Assembly: GCF_022568795.1 (NCBI RefSeq)
Contig: NZ_JAKZHU010000001.1
Coordinates: 434,001 to 498,000, forward strand
Source: Arsenicicoccus dermatophilus
GTDB taxonomy: Bacteria; Actinomycetota; Actinomycetes; Actinomycetales; Dermatophilaceae
Length of the DNA: 64,000 nt
Reading direction: 5' to 3'
Shown here: piece after piece, positions 18,710-29,191 of the stretch
How positions within the stretch are numbered: position 1 is the first letter of the stretch
Layout of the letters: each line of letters starts with the position of its first letter
The notes under the pieces: model-generated
Databases searched by the model: none
The model's input: only the letters and a program-made list of their open reading frames with translations
Told to the model about the DNA's origin: nothing
Position numbers and translations under genes: made by a program

Positions 18710-19981
18710 GTGAAGGTACTCGTCGTCGGCACCGGTGCCCGTGAGCACGCCATCGTCCACGCCCTCGTCCAGGACCCCGGGGTGGAGTCCGTCACGGCGG
18801 CGCCCGGCAACCCCGGGATCGCCGAGATCGCCACCTGCGCGGATCTGCCCGGCGCCGTCACGGACGGGGCGGCCGTGGCCGACCTGGCCGAGCGGCTCGC
18901 CGTCGACCTGGTCGTGATCGGTCCCGAGGCGCCGCTCGTCGCGGGCGTCGCCGACGTGCTGCGGGAGCGGGGGATCGCGGTCTTCGGCCCGAGCGCCCGG
19001 GCGGCGCGGCTCGAGGGCTCCAAGGCCTTCGCCAAGGAGGTCATGGCGGCGGCGGGCGTCCCCACCGCGCAGGCCCGCACCTGCGCCACCGAGGCCGAGG
19101 TGGCCGAGGCGTTGGACGCCTTCGGTGCGCCCTACGTGGTGAAGGACGACGGGCTCGCCGCGGGCAAGGGGGTCGTCGTCACCGAGGACCGTGACGCCGC
19201 CCTGGCGCACGCGCGCGAGTGCCTGGCCAAGGACGAGGGTCGGGTCGTCGTCGAGGACTTCCTCGACGGCCCGGAGGCGTCGTTGTTCTGCGTCTGCGAC
19301 GGCCGGACGGTCGTGCCGCTGGCCCTGGCGCAGGACTTCAAGCGCGTCAGCGACGGAGACACCGGTCCGAACACCGGTGGCATGGGGGCCTACTCGCCGC
19401 TGACCTGGGCCCCGGAGGGGCTGGTCGAGGACGTCGTGGCGCGGGTCGCCCGGCCGACGGTCGACGAGATGGCCCGGCGCGGCACCCCCTTCGTCGGTGT
19501 GCTGTACGTCGGGCTGGCACTCACCTCCCGCGGTCCGCGGGTCGTGGAGTTCAACGCTCGCTTCGGCGACCCGGAGACCCAGGTCGTGCTCGCCCGCCTC
19601 ACCGACCCGCTGGGGACCCTGCTCCTCGCGGCCGCGACCGGACGCCTCGGCGAGCTGCCGCCCCTGACCTGGCGCCCGGAGCACGCGGTCACCGTGGTCG
19701 TCGCCTCGCAGGGCTACCCCGCGAGCCCGGTCACCGGGGGCCCGATCACCTGGCTGGAGGACCTCGACCGCGCCTACGTCCTGCACGCCGGGACCGCCCG
19801 GGACACCGACGGCCGGCTGGTGTCCGCGGGCGGCCGGGTGCTGTCCGTGGTCGCGCTGGGCGCCGACCTCGCCCAGGCCCGCGAGCGCGCCTATGCCGCG
19901 GTGGACCGCGTCGGGCTCCCGGGCTCCCACCACCGCACCGACATCGCCCTGGCCGCCCAGCGCGGCGAGATCACCTGCTGA
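18710..19981 (+). CDS. purD: phosphoribosylamine--glycine ligase
   Basis: A 423-residue ATP-grasp enzyme that joins phosphoribosylamine and glycine to GAR, step 2 of purine synthesis. The opening [15 protein letters not shown], the [10 protein letters not shown] block, [21 protein letters not shown], the glycine-rich ATP-grasp loop [13 protein letters not shown] and the metal-binding [13 protein letters not shown] are all as expected. It starts with GTG; another GTG three codons earlier is in frame. purC follows after 13 bases, so the two are one operon. Confidence 0.96.
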   Translation: MKVLVVGTGAREHAIVHALVQDPGVESVTAAPGNPGIAEIATCADLPGAVTDGAAVADLAERLAVDLVVIGPEAPLVAGVADVLRERGIAVFGPSARAARLEGSKAFAKEVMAAAGVPTAQARTCATEAEVAEALDAFGAPYVVKDDGLAAGKGVVVTEDRDAALAHARECLAKDEGRVVVEDFLDGPEASLFCVCDGRTVVPLALAQDFKRVSDGDTGPNTGGMGAYSPLTWAPEGLVEDVVARVARPTVDEMARRGTPFVGVLYVGLALTSRGPRVVEFNARFGDPETQVVLARLTDPLGTLLLAAATGRLGELPPLTWRPEHAVTVVVASQGYPASPVTGGPITWLEDLDRAYVLHAGTARDTDGRLVSAGGRVLSVVALGADLAQARERAYAAVDRVGLPGSHHRTDIALAAQRGEITC

Positions 19982-19994
19982 GAAAGGCCCCTCG

Positions 19995-20900
19995 ATGACC
20001 GCGCCCCTGCTGCCCGGCTACGCCCACGTCTACTCCGGCAAGGTCCGTGATCTCTACGCGCCGCTCGGGGACGACGGCGCGCCCCGCGAGGACCGGCTGC
20101 TGCTCGTGGCCAGCGACCGCATCTCGGCGTACGACTTCGTGCTCGAGACGCCGATCCCCGACAAGGGCGCGGTGCTCACCCAGCTCAGCCTGTGGTGGTT
20201 CGAGCAGCTCCAGGACCTGGTGCCCAACCACGTCGTCTCCACGGACGTGCCGGGTGAGGTCGCCGGGCGGGCCGTGCTCGTGGAGCGGCTCGACATGGTG
20301 CCGGTGGAGTGCATCGGCCGGGCCTACCTCACCGGGGGCGGGCTGGAGGAGTATCGCGCCGCCGGATCGGTGTGCGGCGTCGCGCTCCCCGAGGGGCTCA
20401 CCGACGGCTCCGAGCTGCCGTCGCCGATCTTCACCCCCACCACCAAGGCCCCGGTGGGCGAGCACGACCAGCCCATGACCTATGCCGAGGTCGAGGCGCA
20501 GGTGGGGGCTCCCCTCGCGGCGCGCCTGCGGGACCTGACCACGCGGATCCTGGCCCGGGGCAACGACATCGCCCGCGAGCGCGGCATCCTGCTCGCCGAC
20601 ACCAAGGTGGAGTACGGCCTGCGGCCGGTCGAGGGCGGCGAGCCCGAGGTCGTCCTGGCCGACGAGGTGCTGACGCCGGACTCGAGCCGCTTCTGGCCTG
20701 CGGCGTCCTGGCGCCCGGGCAGCGCGCAGGAGTCGTACGACAAGCAGTACGTCCGCGACTGGCTGACCTCGGACCGGTCCGGCTGGGACCGCCGCTCGGG
20801 GGAGCAGCCGCCGGCGCTGCCCGCGGAGGTCATCGAGCGCACCCGCGCCAAGTACGTCGAGGCCTACGAGGCGCTCACGGGCCGGACCTTCTCCGCCTGA
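19995..20900 (+). CDS. purC: phosphoribosylaminoimidazole-succinocarboxamide synthase (SAICAR synthetase)
   Basis: A 301-residue enzyme that couples CAIR with aspartate. The opening VYSGKVRDLY, the LVASDRISAYDFVL block, the conserved VECIGRAYLTGGG segment, SPIFTPTTKAPVGEHD and ILADTKVEYGL are typical. The fold is the larger (about 300-residue) form found in actinobacteria and yeast. It follows purD closely after an AGAAAGG Shine-Dalgarno, and a perfect 21-bp terminator follows it. Confidence 0.96.
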   Translation: MTAPLLPGYAHVYSGKVRDLYAPLGDDGAPREDRLLLVASDRISAYDFVLETPIPDKGAVLTQLSLWWFEQLQDLVPNHVVSTDVPGEVAGRAVLVERLDMVPVECIGRAYLTGGGLEEYRAAGSVCGVALPEGLTDGSELPSPIFTPTTKAPVGEHDQPMTYAEVEAQVGAPLAARLRDLTTRILARGNDIARERGILLADTKVEYGLRPVEGGEPEVVLADEVLTPDSSRFWPAASWRPGSAQESYDKQYVRDWLTSDRSGWDRRSGEQPPALPAEVIERTRAKYVEAYEALTGRTFSA

Positions 20901-20907
20901 ACGACTC

Positions 20908-20953
20908 GGTGCGGTGCGGCGGGTCCCGCCGACGGGACCCGCCGCACCGCACC
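20908..20953 (+). terminator. terminator of the purDC operon
   Basis: A perfect 21-bp inverted repeat with a 4-base loop begins 8 bases after the purC stop. Confidence 0.75.
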
Positions 20954-21249
20954 GTGGCCATGGTCGCTGCTCGTGCTCCGGCCTGGGGGAAGGCGGGGGC
21001 GGAAGGTGGGCGCGGTTCTGGGAGTTGGACGCAATCTGTCACCTGAATCCATCTCCGATGCCACGCTGTGCCCCTGGCCGTTACCAGAATGGTGATGCGT
21101 CGTCCGTGCGGGTGTACGACTCGCGCTCGGATAACACTCTGTGCTGACTGCTGAGTAGGCTCAGGCACGCGCCCGGCCCGGGCCGTCCCTGCAGATGGCG
21201 GTCAACGCGCGTTGCCGGGAGCGTCACACCAGATCACGGGAGTCCCAAC
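20954..21249. promoter_or_regulatory. leader region of the PAS-domain gene
   Basis: About 300 bases without a gene, with a locally lower GC content around 21030-21160. No operator or riboswitch fold is evident. A TCGGATAA (21127-21134) weakly resembles a FliA -10 element, but no TAAA lies at the proper distance. Confidence 0.3.
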
Positions 21250-22617
21250 ATGTCGGTGCAGTCCGCCGTCCAGCCCACGGGTGCCGAGCATCACTTCGGC
21301 GTCGACGAGCTGTTCTTCTCGACGACCGACCGCAAGGGTGTCATCGAGCAGGCCAACTCGACCTTCGTGCGGTTGTCGCACTACACGCACGAGGAGCTGG
21401 TCGGGTCTCCCCACAACATCGTCCGGCACCCCGACATGCCCGGCGGCGCCTTCAAGCTCGTCTGGGACGAGCTCCTGGCCGGACGACCGGCCTGCGCCTA
21501 CGTGAACAACCTCGCCAAGGACGGCGGCAGCTACTGGGTCTTCGCGACCCTGCTGCCGCTCGGCGAGGGCTTCCTGTCGGTCCGGATGCGTCCGCTGGCC
21601 AAGGACTTCTGGGACGCCTCGCGCAACCTCTACCACTTCGCCAACCCGGCCGAGCGGCGGGCCCGCGAGGAGGGTGCCTCCCGCCACGACGCCGCCGTCA
21701 AGGGCGCCGAGACGCTGGCCCACGGGCTGTCCTCCCTCGGGATCCCCTCCTTCGAGGCCTTCACCCGGACCACCCTGCCCGCGGAGATGGCGCAGCACGC
21801 GCTCTACAGCGAGGGCCTGCCCCAGCGTCCGGAGGCCACCGGGCCCCTGGCGGACATCCTCGAGTGCATGCACGCCCTCGACGACGAGACCGCCCTGCTG
21901 GTCGACCAGCTCGACGAGTACGCCGCCGTGGCCGGTGAGCTCCGGGCCACCGCGGCCACCGCCACCCCCACCATCGAGCGCCTTGCCTCCGTGATGCGCT
22001 CGGCCCGGGAGGGTGCCGCCTCCGTCAGCGAGCAGGCACCGGAGCTGGTCACCCTCGCCGAGGAGATGGGTGAGCGGGCCGGCTCGGCCTCCGGCGAGCT
22101 CACCGAGCTCTCCCCGCGGCTCAGCTCCCTGGAGGACCAGGTCGGGCGGATGCGGCTGCGCATCGCCCTGCTGCGGCTGCACAACATCATGGTGGGCACC
22201 TTCGCCGCCGAGCTGATCGACGGCAACCGGCCCACCGAGGACATCAGGGACACCCGCGAGTCGATGCGGCTGCTGTGCGAGGCGCTCGGGGAGGGCGCCC
22301 AGGCCGTGGCGACCGACGTGCGGGAGGTGCGCGAGCAGATGGGCGTGGTGCCGGACCAGATCCGGGCTGCCGTGCGCGAGGTCGACCGCTTCCGTCGCCC
22401 GCTCTACAAGTGGCAGGACATGTGCGCCGAGAGCGGTGTCACCGACCAGATGGCCGAGGCCACCGCGTCCATGGAGGCCCAGACCCAGCAGGGCTTCAGC
22501 GAGCTCGAGCAGCTCTCGTCGCTCGCGGCGCGCCTGCGGCTGCTGGACATCCCCTTCGACGAGCAGGCGATCCGCGGAGACATCGACGCGATCCGCGCGG
22601 ACCTGGCCCAGGGCTGA
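21250..22617 (+). CDS. Aer-like PAS-domain protein with helical C-terminus
   Basis: A 455-residue protein. Residues about 15-115 form a PAS domain close to that of the redox/energy taxis receptor Aer: LFFSTTDRKGVIEQANSTFVRLSHYTHEELVGSPHNIVRHPDMP, then an AKDGGSYWVFATLLPLGEGFLSVRM segment. Aer binds FAD here. The remaining 330 residues are Ala/Glu/Arg-rich and strongly helical (likely coiled coil). They lack the conserved methyl-accepting hairpin tip, and no membrane helix is seen. So it is probably a cytoplasmic sensor, not a standard chemoreceptor. It lies between purC and purL, with no chemotaxis genes nearby. Its role is unknown. Confidence 0.75.
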   Translation: MSVQSAVQPTGAEHHFGVDELFFSTTDRKGVIEQANSTFVRLSHYTHEELVGSPHNIVRHPDMPGGAFKLVWDELLAGRPACAYVNNLAKDGGSYWVFATLLPLGEGFLSVRMRPLAKDFWDASRNLYHFANPAERRAREEGASRHDAAVKGAETLAHGLSSLGIPSFEAFTRTTLPAEMAQHALYSEGLPQRPEATGPLADILECMHALDDETALLVDQLDEYAAVAGELRATAATATPTIERLASVMRSAREGAASVSEQAPELVTLAEEMGERAGSASGELTELSPRLSSLEDQVGRMRLRIALLRLHNIMVGTFAAELIDGNRPTEDIRDTRESMRLLCEALGEGAQAVATDVREVREQMGVVPDQIRAAVREVDRFRRPLYKWQDMCAESGVTDQMAEATASMEAQTQQGFSELEQLSSLAARLRLLDIPFDEQAIRGDIDAIRADLAQG

Positions 22618-22695
22618 CGGCTTCTCGGCATACCGCCGGCACGCGGGGGCTCACCCCGCCAGGACGATGCGACCCGCCCCGGATATCCTCGGGGC

Positions 22696-23106
22696 ATGGG
22701 TCGCATCGTCGTCAACGCCATGCCCACCGCCGAGAGCCCCGAGGGGCGCGCCCGCGCCGTTGACCAGGGCTTCGCGGAGTTCACCCGGGTGCGGGAGGGC
22801 AAGCGCCTGCTGCTGAGCGTGGAGGGCCCGGTCACCGAGGCGCACCTGGCCCGGGCCCGTGAGCTCGGCGCCCGGCTCGTGGGGGAGGGCTACGAGGTCA
22901 CCGGGGTCCACGGCGAGGGCTCCACCGTCGTGGTCGGGTCGATGGACGAGTGGGACGAGGTCTACGCCGAGGGCATCGGCGCCATCGCACCCATCCCGAC
23001 CGGCGCCGGCGAGCACGTCGGGCGCCGGCACGGCCACGCGGACGTCGCCCTGGACCAGCGGGTCGAGGGCTTCGGCACCGGCGTCTACACGGGCGAGGAC
23101 GACTGA
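22696..23106 (+). CDS. hypothetical protein
   Basis: A 136-residue acidic, soluble protein that I do not recognise. It contains an alpha/beta-like core (KRLLLSVEGPVTEAHLARARELGARLVGEGYEVTGVHGEGSTVVVGSMDEWDEVYAEGI) and a His-rich loop (HVGRRHGHADVAL). It starts 78 bases after the PAS protein gene and ends 52 bases before purL, on the same strand, so it may be co-transcribed with either. Confidence 0.65.
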   Translation: MGRIVVNAMPTAESPEGRARAVDQGFAEFTRVREGKRLLLSVEGPVTEAHLARARELGARLVGEGYEVTGVHGEGSTVVVGSMDEWDEVYAEGIGAIAPIPTGAGEHVGRRHGHADVALDQRVEGFGTGVYTGEDD

Positions 23107-23158
23107 CCGGGCTCCGGTAGCCTGAGAGCGCTCCCACGCGCCTTTCTCAGGAGAAGCC

Positions 23159-26100
23159 ATGACCTCGCACGACCTCGTGCTCACCGTCGTCGAGGGTGGT
23201 CGGGCCCTCTCCGACTTCCGTGCCGCCGCCCTGCTCACCCGGGTGCAGGCCGCCGTTCCCCAGGTGTCGGGGCTGGAGACCCGCTTCGTGCACTGGGTGG
23301 CGAGCGAGAGCGAGCTGACCGCGGCGCAGCGGCAGACCCTGGAGCAGCTGCTGACGTATGGCGACCCGGTGGTCCCGGGCCCCGGCGACGGCACCCTGGT
23401 GGTCGTCGCACCTCGGCTGGGCACGGTGTCGCCCTGGGCCTCCAAGGCCACCGACATCGCCCACTCCTGCGGGTTGGACGTGCACCGCGTGGAGCGGGTC
23501 CTCGAGGTGCGGCTGCGGGCCCCCGAGGAGCTGTCGGCCCAGGACTGGGTGCGTGCCGCGGCGGTGCTGCACGACCGGATGACCGAGACGGTGATGGCCT
23601 CCCGCGACGAGGTGACCGGGCTGTTCGCCGAGCGCGAGGCCGAGCCGATGGAGCACGTCGACGTGCTCGCCCGCGGCGCCGAGGCGCTGCGCGAGGCCGA
23701 CGCACGCTTCGGGCTGGCCCTGTCCGACGACGAGATCGACTACCTCGTCGACGCGTTCACCGGGCTGCGGCGCAATCCCACCGACGTCGAGCTGATGATG
23801 TTCGCGCAGGCCAACTCCGAGCACTGCCGCCACAAGATCTTCAACGCCGACTTCGTCATCGACGGCGAGCCGCAGACCCGGTCGATGTTCGCGATGATCC
23901 GACGCACCGAGGAGGTCAACGGCCAGGGCACGATCGTGGCCTACAAGGACAACGCCTCGATCATGGCGGGCGGGCGGCGCACCCGCTGGCTGCCGGGCGA
24001 GCACGACCTCCCCTCGGCCTACGGCCCGGTCGAGGAGGACGTGCACGTCCTGATGAAGGTCGAGACCCACAACCACCCGACGGCGATCTCGCCGTTCCCC
24101 GGGGCGGCGACGGGCGCGGGCGGCGAGATCCGCGACGAGGGGGCGACCGGTCGCGGGTCGGCGCCCAAGGCCGGGCTGAGCGGCTTTGCGGTGAGCAACT
24201 TGCGGCTGCCCGGCACCCAGGAGCCCTGGGAGCGCGAGGATCTCGGGGCGCCGGAGCACCTGGCCAGCCCGCTGCAGATCATGGTCGAGGGACCGATCGG
24301 GGCGGCGGCGTTCAACAACGAGTTCGGGCGGCCGGCGCTGGGCGGCTTCTTCCGGGTCTACGAGCAGACCGTCGACGGGGTGCGGCGCGGCTACCACAAG
24401 CCGATCATGAGCGCCGGGGGCCTGGGCACGATCTCGGCCTCGCAGACCGAGAAGGTGCGGTTCCCGGCCGGCACCCTGCTCGTCCAGCTGGGCGGTCCGG
24501 GCATGCGGATCGGCATGGGCGGCGGCGCGGCATCCTCGCTGGCCGCCGGGGCCAACGCCGCCGAGCTGGACTTCGACTCGGTGCAGCGCGGCAACCCCGA
24601 GATCGAGCGTCGCGCGCAGGAGGTCATCACCCACTGCTGGGCGCTCGGCGAGGGCAACCCGATCCTGGCGATCCACGACGTGGGGGCGGGCGGTCTGTCC
24701 AACGCCTTCCCCGAGCTGGTGGACGACGCCGGCCTGGGCGCGCGCTTCGACCTCGCGGCGGTGCCGCTGGAGGAGAGCGGCCTGGCGCCCAAGGAGATCT
24801 GGTGCAACGAGTCGCAGGAGCGCTACGTGCTCGCGATCGCGCCGGAGTCGCTGCCCCTGCTCACCGCGCTCGCGGACCGGGAGCGGTGCCCCTGCGCCGT
24901 GGTCGGCGTCGCCACCGACGAGGGCCGCCTGGTGCTCTCGGACGACCGGGTGGGCGAGCCGCTCGCGCAGGACCCGGCCGACCGGCCGATCGACCTGCCG
25001 ATGGAGGTGCTGCTCGGCAAGCCGCCGCGGATGACCCGCGACGTGACGCGCGTGGCCCGTCAGGGCGACCCGCTCGACGTCGAGGCGCTGGACGTGCGAG
25101 AGGCGGCGTATGCCGTGCTGCGCCACCCCACGGTCGCGTCCAAGCGCTTCCTCGTCACCATCGGCGACCGCACCGTCGGCGGTCTCACCCACCGCGACCA
25201 GATGGTGGGGCCCTGGCAGGTGCCGGTGGCCGACGTGGCCGTGACCCTGGGCGACCTCGTGGGTCTCGCCGGCGAGGCGATGGCCTCCGGCGAGCGGATG
25301 CCGCTGGCCGCCGTCGACGCCCCCGCGTCCGGGCGGATGGCGGTGGCGGAGGCGATCACCAACCTGCTGGCCGCCCCCGTCTCCCTGCCCGGGGTCAAGC
25401 TCTCCTGCAACTGGATGGCCGCCTGCGGCGAGGAGGGCGAGGACGCCGCGCTCTACGACACCGTCGCGGCCGTCGCCCTGGAGCTGTGCCCGGCCCTCGG
25501 GATCGGCGTGCCCGTCGGCAAGGACTCGCTGTCGATGCGCACCCGGTGGACCGGTCCGGCCGGCGAGGCCCGGCAGGTCACCTCGCCGGTGTCCCTCGTC
25601 GTCACCGCCTTCGCCTCGACGGAGGACGTGCGCGGCACCCTCACCCCGCAGCTGCGACCCGACTCGGCCCTGGTGCTCGTCGACCTCGGCGCCGGCCGCG
25701 ACCGGCTCGGCGGCTCCATGCTGGCCCAGGTCAGCGGCGCCTTCGGCGAGACCGTGCCGGACCTCGACGACCCGGCGCGGCTCGTCGCGCTGGCCGCCGC
25801 CCTCGACGAGCTGCGGGCCGCGGGTCTGGTCACCAGCTATCACGACCGCTCCGACGGCGGGCTGTGGGCCACGGCCTGCGAGATGGCCTTCGCCGGGGCC
25901 GTCGGCCTGGAGCTCGAGGTGCCCTCCGTGCCGGCGCTGTTCGCCGAGGAGCTGGGTGTCGTGCTCGGCTGCGCCGTCGACGACGCCGGGCGCGTCCTGG
26001 AGATCCTGCACGCCCACGGGCTCGGCGAGCTGTCCCGCGTCGCCGGTCGCACGACCGACGACGCCCAGGTCCGCGTCCTGCAGACCCCGGACCGCCGCCC

Positions 26101-27058
26101 CCTGCTCGACGAGCCGCTGCGCGACCTGGCCCAGGCCTGGGACGAGGTGTCCTGGCGCATCTGCCGGCTGCGGGACAACCCCGACTGCGCGGACGAGGAG
26201 CACGCCACGGTGGGAGCCGCCCCGTCCCCGCTGTCGGTGACGCTGACCTTCGACCCGGCGCAGGACGTCGCGGCGCCATACCTCTCGCGAGGGGCACGGC
26301 CCAAGGTCGCCGTCCTGCGCGAGCAGGGCGTCAACTCCCACGTGGAGACGGCCTTCGCCTTCGACCGGGCGGGCTTCGAGGCGCACGACGTGCACATGAC
26401 CGACCTGCAGAGCGGGCGGGCGCACCTGGGTGACTTCGCGGGCTTCGTGGCCTGCGGAGGCTTCTCGTACGGCGACACCCTCGGCGCCGGTGCCGGGTGG
26501 GCCCGGTCGGTGATCTTCGACCCGCGACTGGAGACGCAGTTCCGCGAGTTCTTCGAGCGGGCAGATACCTTCGGGCTCGGGATCTGCAACGGCTGCCAGA
26601 TGTTCGGCGAGCTCGCGCCGATGATCCCGGGCGCCGAGGCCTGGCCGCGGTGGACGCGCAACCGCTCCGAGCAGTTCGAGGCGCGGCTGTCCCAGGTCGA
26701 GGTGGTGGAGTCGCCGTCGATCTTCTTCGGCGGTATGGCGGGCTCGCGCCTGCCCATCGCCGTCGCCCACGGGGAGGGTCGCGCCGACTTCTCGCGGCAG
26801 GGCTCGCTCGCCGACGTGACCCGGGCCATGCGGTTCGTCGACCACGCGGGGGCGCCGGCGATGGGCTACCCGGCCAATCCCAACGGGTCCCCCGACGGAC
26901 TGACCGCGGTCACCACGGCGGACGGTCGGTTCACCGCGATGATGCCGCACCCCGAGCGGGTGCAGCGCAACGTGCAGCTGTCGTGGACCGACGGTCCGGT
27001 CGAGCAGGAGAGCCCCTGGCTGCGGATGTTCCGCAACGCCCGCGCCGTCGTCGGCTGA
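23159..27058 (+). CDS. purL: phosphoribosylformylglycinamidine synthase, single-chain form
   Basis: A 1299-residue FGAM synthase, step 4 of purine synthesis. An N-terminal PurS-like domain comes first (about 1-150). Two AIR-synthase-like halves follow, with [28 protein letters not shown] (ATP site) and [17 protein letters not shown], and later ASISG-type [19 protein letters not shown]-terminal class I glutaminase domain (about 1040-1299) has the nucleophile in [10 protein letters not shown] and the [10 protein letters not shown] block. This fused form is typical of Gammaproteobacteria and eukaryotes; most actinobacteria use separate purS, purQ and purL. The glutaminase and synthase parts are intact. 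A Shine-Dalgarno-like CAGGAG lies 8 bases before the ATG. Confidence 0.96.
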   Translation: MTSHDLVLTVVEGGRALSDFRAAALLTRVQAAVPQVSGLETRFVHWVASESELTAAQRQTLEQLLTYGDPVVPGPGDGTLVVVAPRLGTVSPWASKATDIAHSCGLDVHRVERVLEVRLRAPEELSAQDWVRAAAVLHDRMTETVMASRDEVTGLFAEREAEPMEHVDVLARGAEALREADARFGLALSDDEIDYLVDAFTGLRRNPTDVELMMFAQANSEHCRHKIFNADFVIDGEPQTRSMFAMIRRTEEVNGQGTIVAYKDNASIMAGGRRTRWLPGEHDLPSAYGPVEEDVHVLMKVETHNHPTAISPFPGAATGAGGEIRDEGATGRGSAPKAGLSGFAVSNLRLPGTQEPWEREDLGAPEHLASPLQIMVEGPIGAAAFNNEFGRPALGGFFRVYEQTVDGVRRGYHKPIMSAGGLGTISASQTEKVRFPAGTLLVQLGGPGMRIGMGGGAASSLAAGANAAELDFDSVQRGNPEIERRAQEVITHCWALGEGNPILAIHDVGAGGLSNAFPELVDDAGLGARFDLAAVPLEESGLAPKEIWCNESQERYVLAIAPESLPLLTALADRERCPCAVVGVATDEGRLVLSDDRVGEPLAQDPADRPIDLPMEVLLGKPPRMTRDVTRVARQGDPLDVEALDVREAAYAVLRHPTVASKRFLVTIGDRTVGGLTHRDQMVGPWQVPVADVAVTLGDLVGLAGEAMASGERMPLAAVDAPASGRMAVAEAITNLLAAPVSLPGVKLSCNWMAACGEEGEDAALYDTVAAVALELCPALGIGVPVGKDSLSMRTRWTGPAGEARQVTSPVSLVVTAFASTEDVRGTLTPQLRPDSALVLVDLGAGRDRLGGSMLAQVSGAFGETVPDLDDPARLVALAAALDELRAAGLVTSYHDRSDGGLWATACEMAFAGAVGLELEVPSVPALFAEELGVVLGCAVDDAGRVLEILHAHGLGELSRVAGRTTDDAQVRVLQTPDRRPLLDEPLRDLAQAWDEVSWRICRLRDNPDCADEEHATVGAAPSPLSVTLTFDPAQDVAAPYLSRGARPKVAVLREQGVNSHVETAFAFDRAGFEAHDVHMTDLQSGRAHLGDFAGFVACGGFSYGDTLGAGAGWARSVIFDPRLETQFREFFERADTFGLGICNGCQMFGELAPMIPGAEAWPRWTRNRSEQFEARLSQVEVVESPSIFFGGMAGSRLPIAVAHGEGRADFSRQGSLADVTRAMRFVDHAGAPAMGYPANPNGSPDGLTAVTTADGRFTAMMPHPERVQRNVQLSWTDGPVEQESPWLRMFRNARAVVG

Positions 27059-27188
27059 GCGGCGAGCTGGTCCGGACGCCGGCGGCCGACGACGTCGGTC
27101 GGCGTGCCACGAGTCGGGGCCCGCCCTCCTCGGTGGGCCGCGGCTCGTGGGCGGTGATGGTCCAGCCGTCGGTGCCCTCGCCGGCCAC

Positions 27189-28148
27189 CTAGAGGCGCGG
27201 ACGCGTGCCCAGCCGGTCCTGGAGGAAACCGGTGATCTCGGCCATGGCCTGGGGTGCGCCGCGGCAGACCCCGGGGAAGGACAGGTAGCCGTGCGGCATC
27301 CCGACGTAGGTCGTCTCCCGCACGGGGACACCAGCCTGGCGCAGCAGCGCGGCGTAGCGCAGGCCGTCGTCGCGCAGCGGGTCGTGCTCGGCCACCTGCA
27401 CCAGCGCCGGGGGCAGGCCCCGGTGGTCGGCGGCGCGGGCTGGCGAGGCGTAGGGATGGGTGCGGTCCTGCTCGCGCGGGACGTAGAGGTCGCGGTAGAC
27501 CAGTGCCTCGCGCTGGTCGAGGATCGGGGCGTGGGCGTCGTCGACCATGGACCGGGTCTCGGAGTCCAGGTCGGTCGAGGGGTAGACCAGCACCTGCGCG
27601 GCGATCGCCGGCCCGGAGCGGTCACGGGCCATGAGGGTGAGCACGGCGGCAAGGTTGCCCCCGGCGCTGTCGCCGATCACGGCGAGCCGGGTCGGGTCGG
27701 CGCCCCACTCGGCGGCGCGGGTGACCGCGGCGAGCAGCGCGGCGTAGCAGTCCTCGGCGGCGACGGGCCAGCGGTGCGTGGGGGCGAGGCGGTAGTCGAC
27801 CGATATCACGACCGCGCCGACACCGGTGGCGACCGAGCTGCCGATCCAGTCGTAGCCGTCCAGGTCGCCGGCCACCCACCCGCCGCCGTGGACGAGCAGC
27901 ACCAGGGGCAGGGTGCCGTCGCGGTCAGGGCGGTAGACCCGCACAGGCACCTGATGGTCACCGGCCGGTATGGCGATGTCGGTCACCGTCACCGCGGGCA
28001 GCAGGCCGCCGAAGAGGCGGTCCGTCAGCGGGTGGTGACCCGGGCCGAGCCCCTGTCGGGCGATGACCTGCTCAGGCGTGGACCGGCTGACCGACACGGT
28101 CCGCAGCGCCGCCCCGAGCAACCGGACCCGCAGGTCCAGCCGGGTCAT
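27189..28148 (-). CDS. alpha/beta hydrolase (HSL/esterase family)
   Basis: A 319-residue hydrolase of the hormone-sensitive-lipase group. The oxyanion-hole motif HGGGWVAGD (about residues 86-94) and the nucleophile elbow GDSAGGN are exact. An Asp (EHDPLRDDG) and a His (MPHGYLSF) complete the triad. Likely substrates are short acyl esters. Its ATG overlaps the stop codon of the glutathione peroxidase gene (ATGA), so it is translated together with it, which suggests a role linked to peroxide stress, perhaps on oxidised lipids (inference). Confidence 0.88.
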   Translation of the reverse strand: MTRLDLRVRLLGAALRTVSVSRSTPEQVIARQGLGPGHHPLTDRLFGGLLPAVTVTDIAIPAGDHQVPVRVYRPDRDGTLPLVLLVHGGGWVAGDLDGYDWIGSSVATGVGAVVISVDYRLAPTHRWPVAAEDCYAALLAAVTRAAEWGADPTRLAVIGDSAGGNLAAVLTLMARDRSGPAIAAQVLVYPSTDLDSETRSMVDDAHAPILDQREALVYRDLYVPREQDRTHPYASPARAADHRGLPPALVQVAEHDPLRDDGLRYAALLRQAGVPVRETTYVGMPHGYLSFPGVCRGAPQAMAEITGFLQDRLGTRPRL

Positions 28149-28672
28149 TCGGTGGGCGTCGGCGCGTCGGCGGTGCCCGTGGCGTCGGCCGCGGCGGGGA
28201 GCACCCGCTCGATGTCGGTGCGCAGCTCCCCGGGCGCCGTGGTGGGGGCGTAGCGCTCGACGACGCGGCCCTGCGGGTCCACGAGGAACTTGGTGAAGTT
28301 CCACTTCACGGCGTCGCCGAGCAGGCCGCCGCGCTCGGAGCGCAGCCAGCGCCACAGCGGGTGGGCGTCCTTGCCGTTGACGTCGACCTTGGCGAACATC
28401 GGGAAGGTCACCCCGTAGTTGCGGGTGCAGAACTCACCGATCTCGTCGGCGTCGCCGGGCTCCTGGTGGGCGAACTGGTCGCACGGGAAGCCGAGGACGA
28501 CCAGGCCGCGGTCGGCGTAGGCGTCGTAGAGCTCCTGCAGGCCCTGGTACTGCGGGGTGAGCCCGCACCTGCTGGCCGTGTTGACGACCAGGACGGCCTG
28601 GCCGGCGTAGTCGCCGAGGTCGCGGTCCTCACCGGTCAGGGTGGTGGCGTGGAAGTCGTGCAGCGTGGTCAT
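28145..28672 (-). CDS. glutathione peroxidase family protein
   Basis: A 175-residue peroxidase. The active-site tetrad is visible: Cys in NTASRCGLTPQY, Gln in GFPCDQFAHQEPG, Trp/Asn in VKWNFTKFLVD. As in most bacterial members the catalytic residue is Cys, and in actinobacteria the reductant is more likely thioredoxin or mycothiol systems than glutathione. It has a good Shine-Dalgarno (GGAGGA) before the ATG. It lies between the OhrR-like regulator and the hydrolase in one minus-strand operon. Confidence 0.93.
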   Translation of the reverse strand: MTTLHDFHATTLTGEDRDLGDYAGQAVLVVNTASRCGLTPQYQGLQELYDAYADRGLVVLGFPCDQFAHQEPGDADEIGEFCTRNYGVTFPMFAKVDVNGKDAHPLWRWLRSERGGLLGDAVKWNFTKFLVDPQGRVVERYAPTTAPGELRTDIERVLPAAADATGTADAPTPTE

Positions 28673-28734
28673 CTCGGGTCCTCCCGGGGTGGTGGCTGTG
28701 GTGCGGTGGTTGGTGGGTTGGTGGGTCGGGCTCG

Positions 28735-29181
28735 TCAGGCGGTCGCCCCGCGGGGTCGGGAGGCGGACTCGACGAGCCGGTGGGCGAGGTCGCGCAGGGT
28801 CGTCAGCTCCGCCAGGGTCAGGTCGACGGACCCGGCCAGGCACTCCTGCACCTCGCCGGCTCGCGCGCGCAGGCCCCGGCCCTCGTCGGTGAGGCGGATG
28901 TGGACCTGGCGCCCGTCGTGACCCTGGCGCCGACGGGTGATGGCGCCGCGGGTCTCCAGCCGCCGCAGCAGCGGGGAGAGGGTGCCGCTGTCGAGCCGGA
29001 GCCGATCACCGAGGTCGCGGACGGTCACGTCGTCCTGCTCCCACAGTGCCAGCAGGACCAGCCACTGCGGGTAGGTCAGGTCGAGGTCGGCCAGCACGGG
29101 GCGGTAGGCGGCCTGGGTGGCGCGCGCCGCGGCGTACAGCGCGAAGCAGAGCTGGTGGTCCAGGGTCAGGTCGGGGGTCAC
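28735..29181 (-). CDS. MarR/OhrR-type organic peroxide regulator
   Basis: A 148-residue winged-helix regulator. The LDHQLCFALYAAARA segment near the N-terminus carries the reactive Cys of OhrR proteins, followed by the LTYPQWLVLLALWE block and the wing LDSGTLSPLLRRLETRGAITRRR. OhrR proteins release DNA when this Cys is oxidised by organic peroxides. It starts with GTG and heads an operon with the peroxidase and hydrolase 62 bases downstream. An inverted repeat just upstream is a probable operator, so it likely represses its own operon. Confidence 0.87.
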   Translation of the reverse strand: MTPDLTLDHQLCFALYAAARATQAAYRPVLADLDLTYPQWLVLLALWEQDDVTVRDLGDRLRLDSGTLSPLLRRLETRGAITRRRQGHDGRQVHIRLTDEGRGLRARAGEVQECLAGSVDLTLAELTTLRDLAHRLVESASRPRGATA

Positions 29182-29191
29182 GGGATAAAGA

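Noticed and set aside
21127-21134. FliA-type -10 (TCGGATAA) before the PAS protein gene
   Set aside because: Only 6 of 8 bases match and no TAAA -35 at the right spacing.
26931-27188. 85-codon minus-strand frame directly after the hydrolase stop
   Set aside because: It is the in-frame continuation past a TAG and overlaps the purL end antisense. The opening (GTG, AGEGTDGWTITAHEP) looks somewhat protein-like, but nothing else supports a gene.
23147-27652. 1501-codon minus-strand open frame opposite purL
   Set aside because: Low-complexity His/Gln/Arg/Gly-rich translation with no domain, exactly antisense to purL; an effect of GC-rich codon bias.
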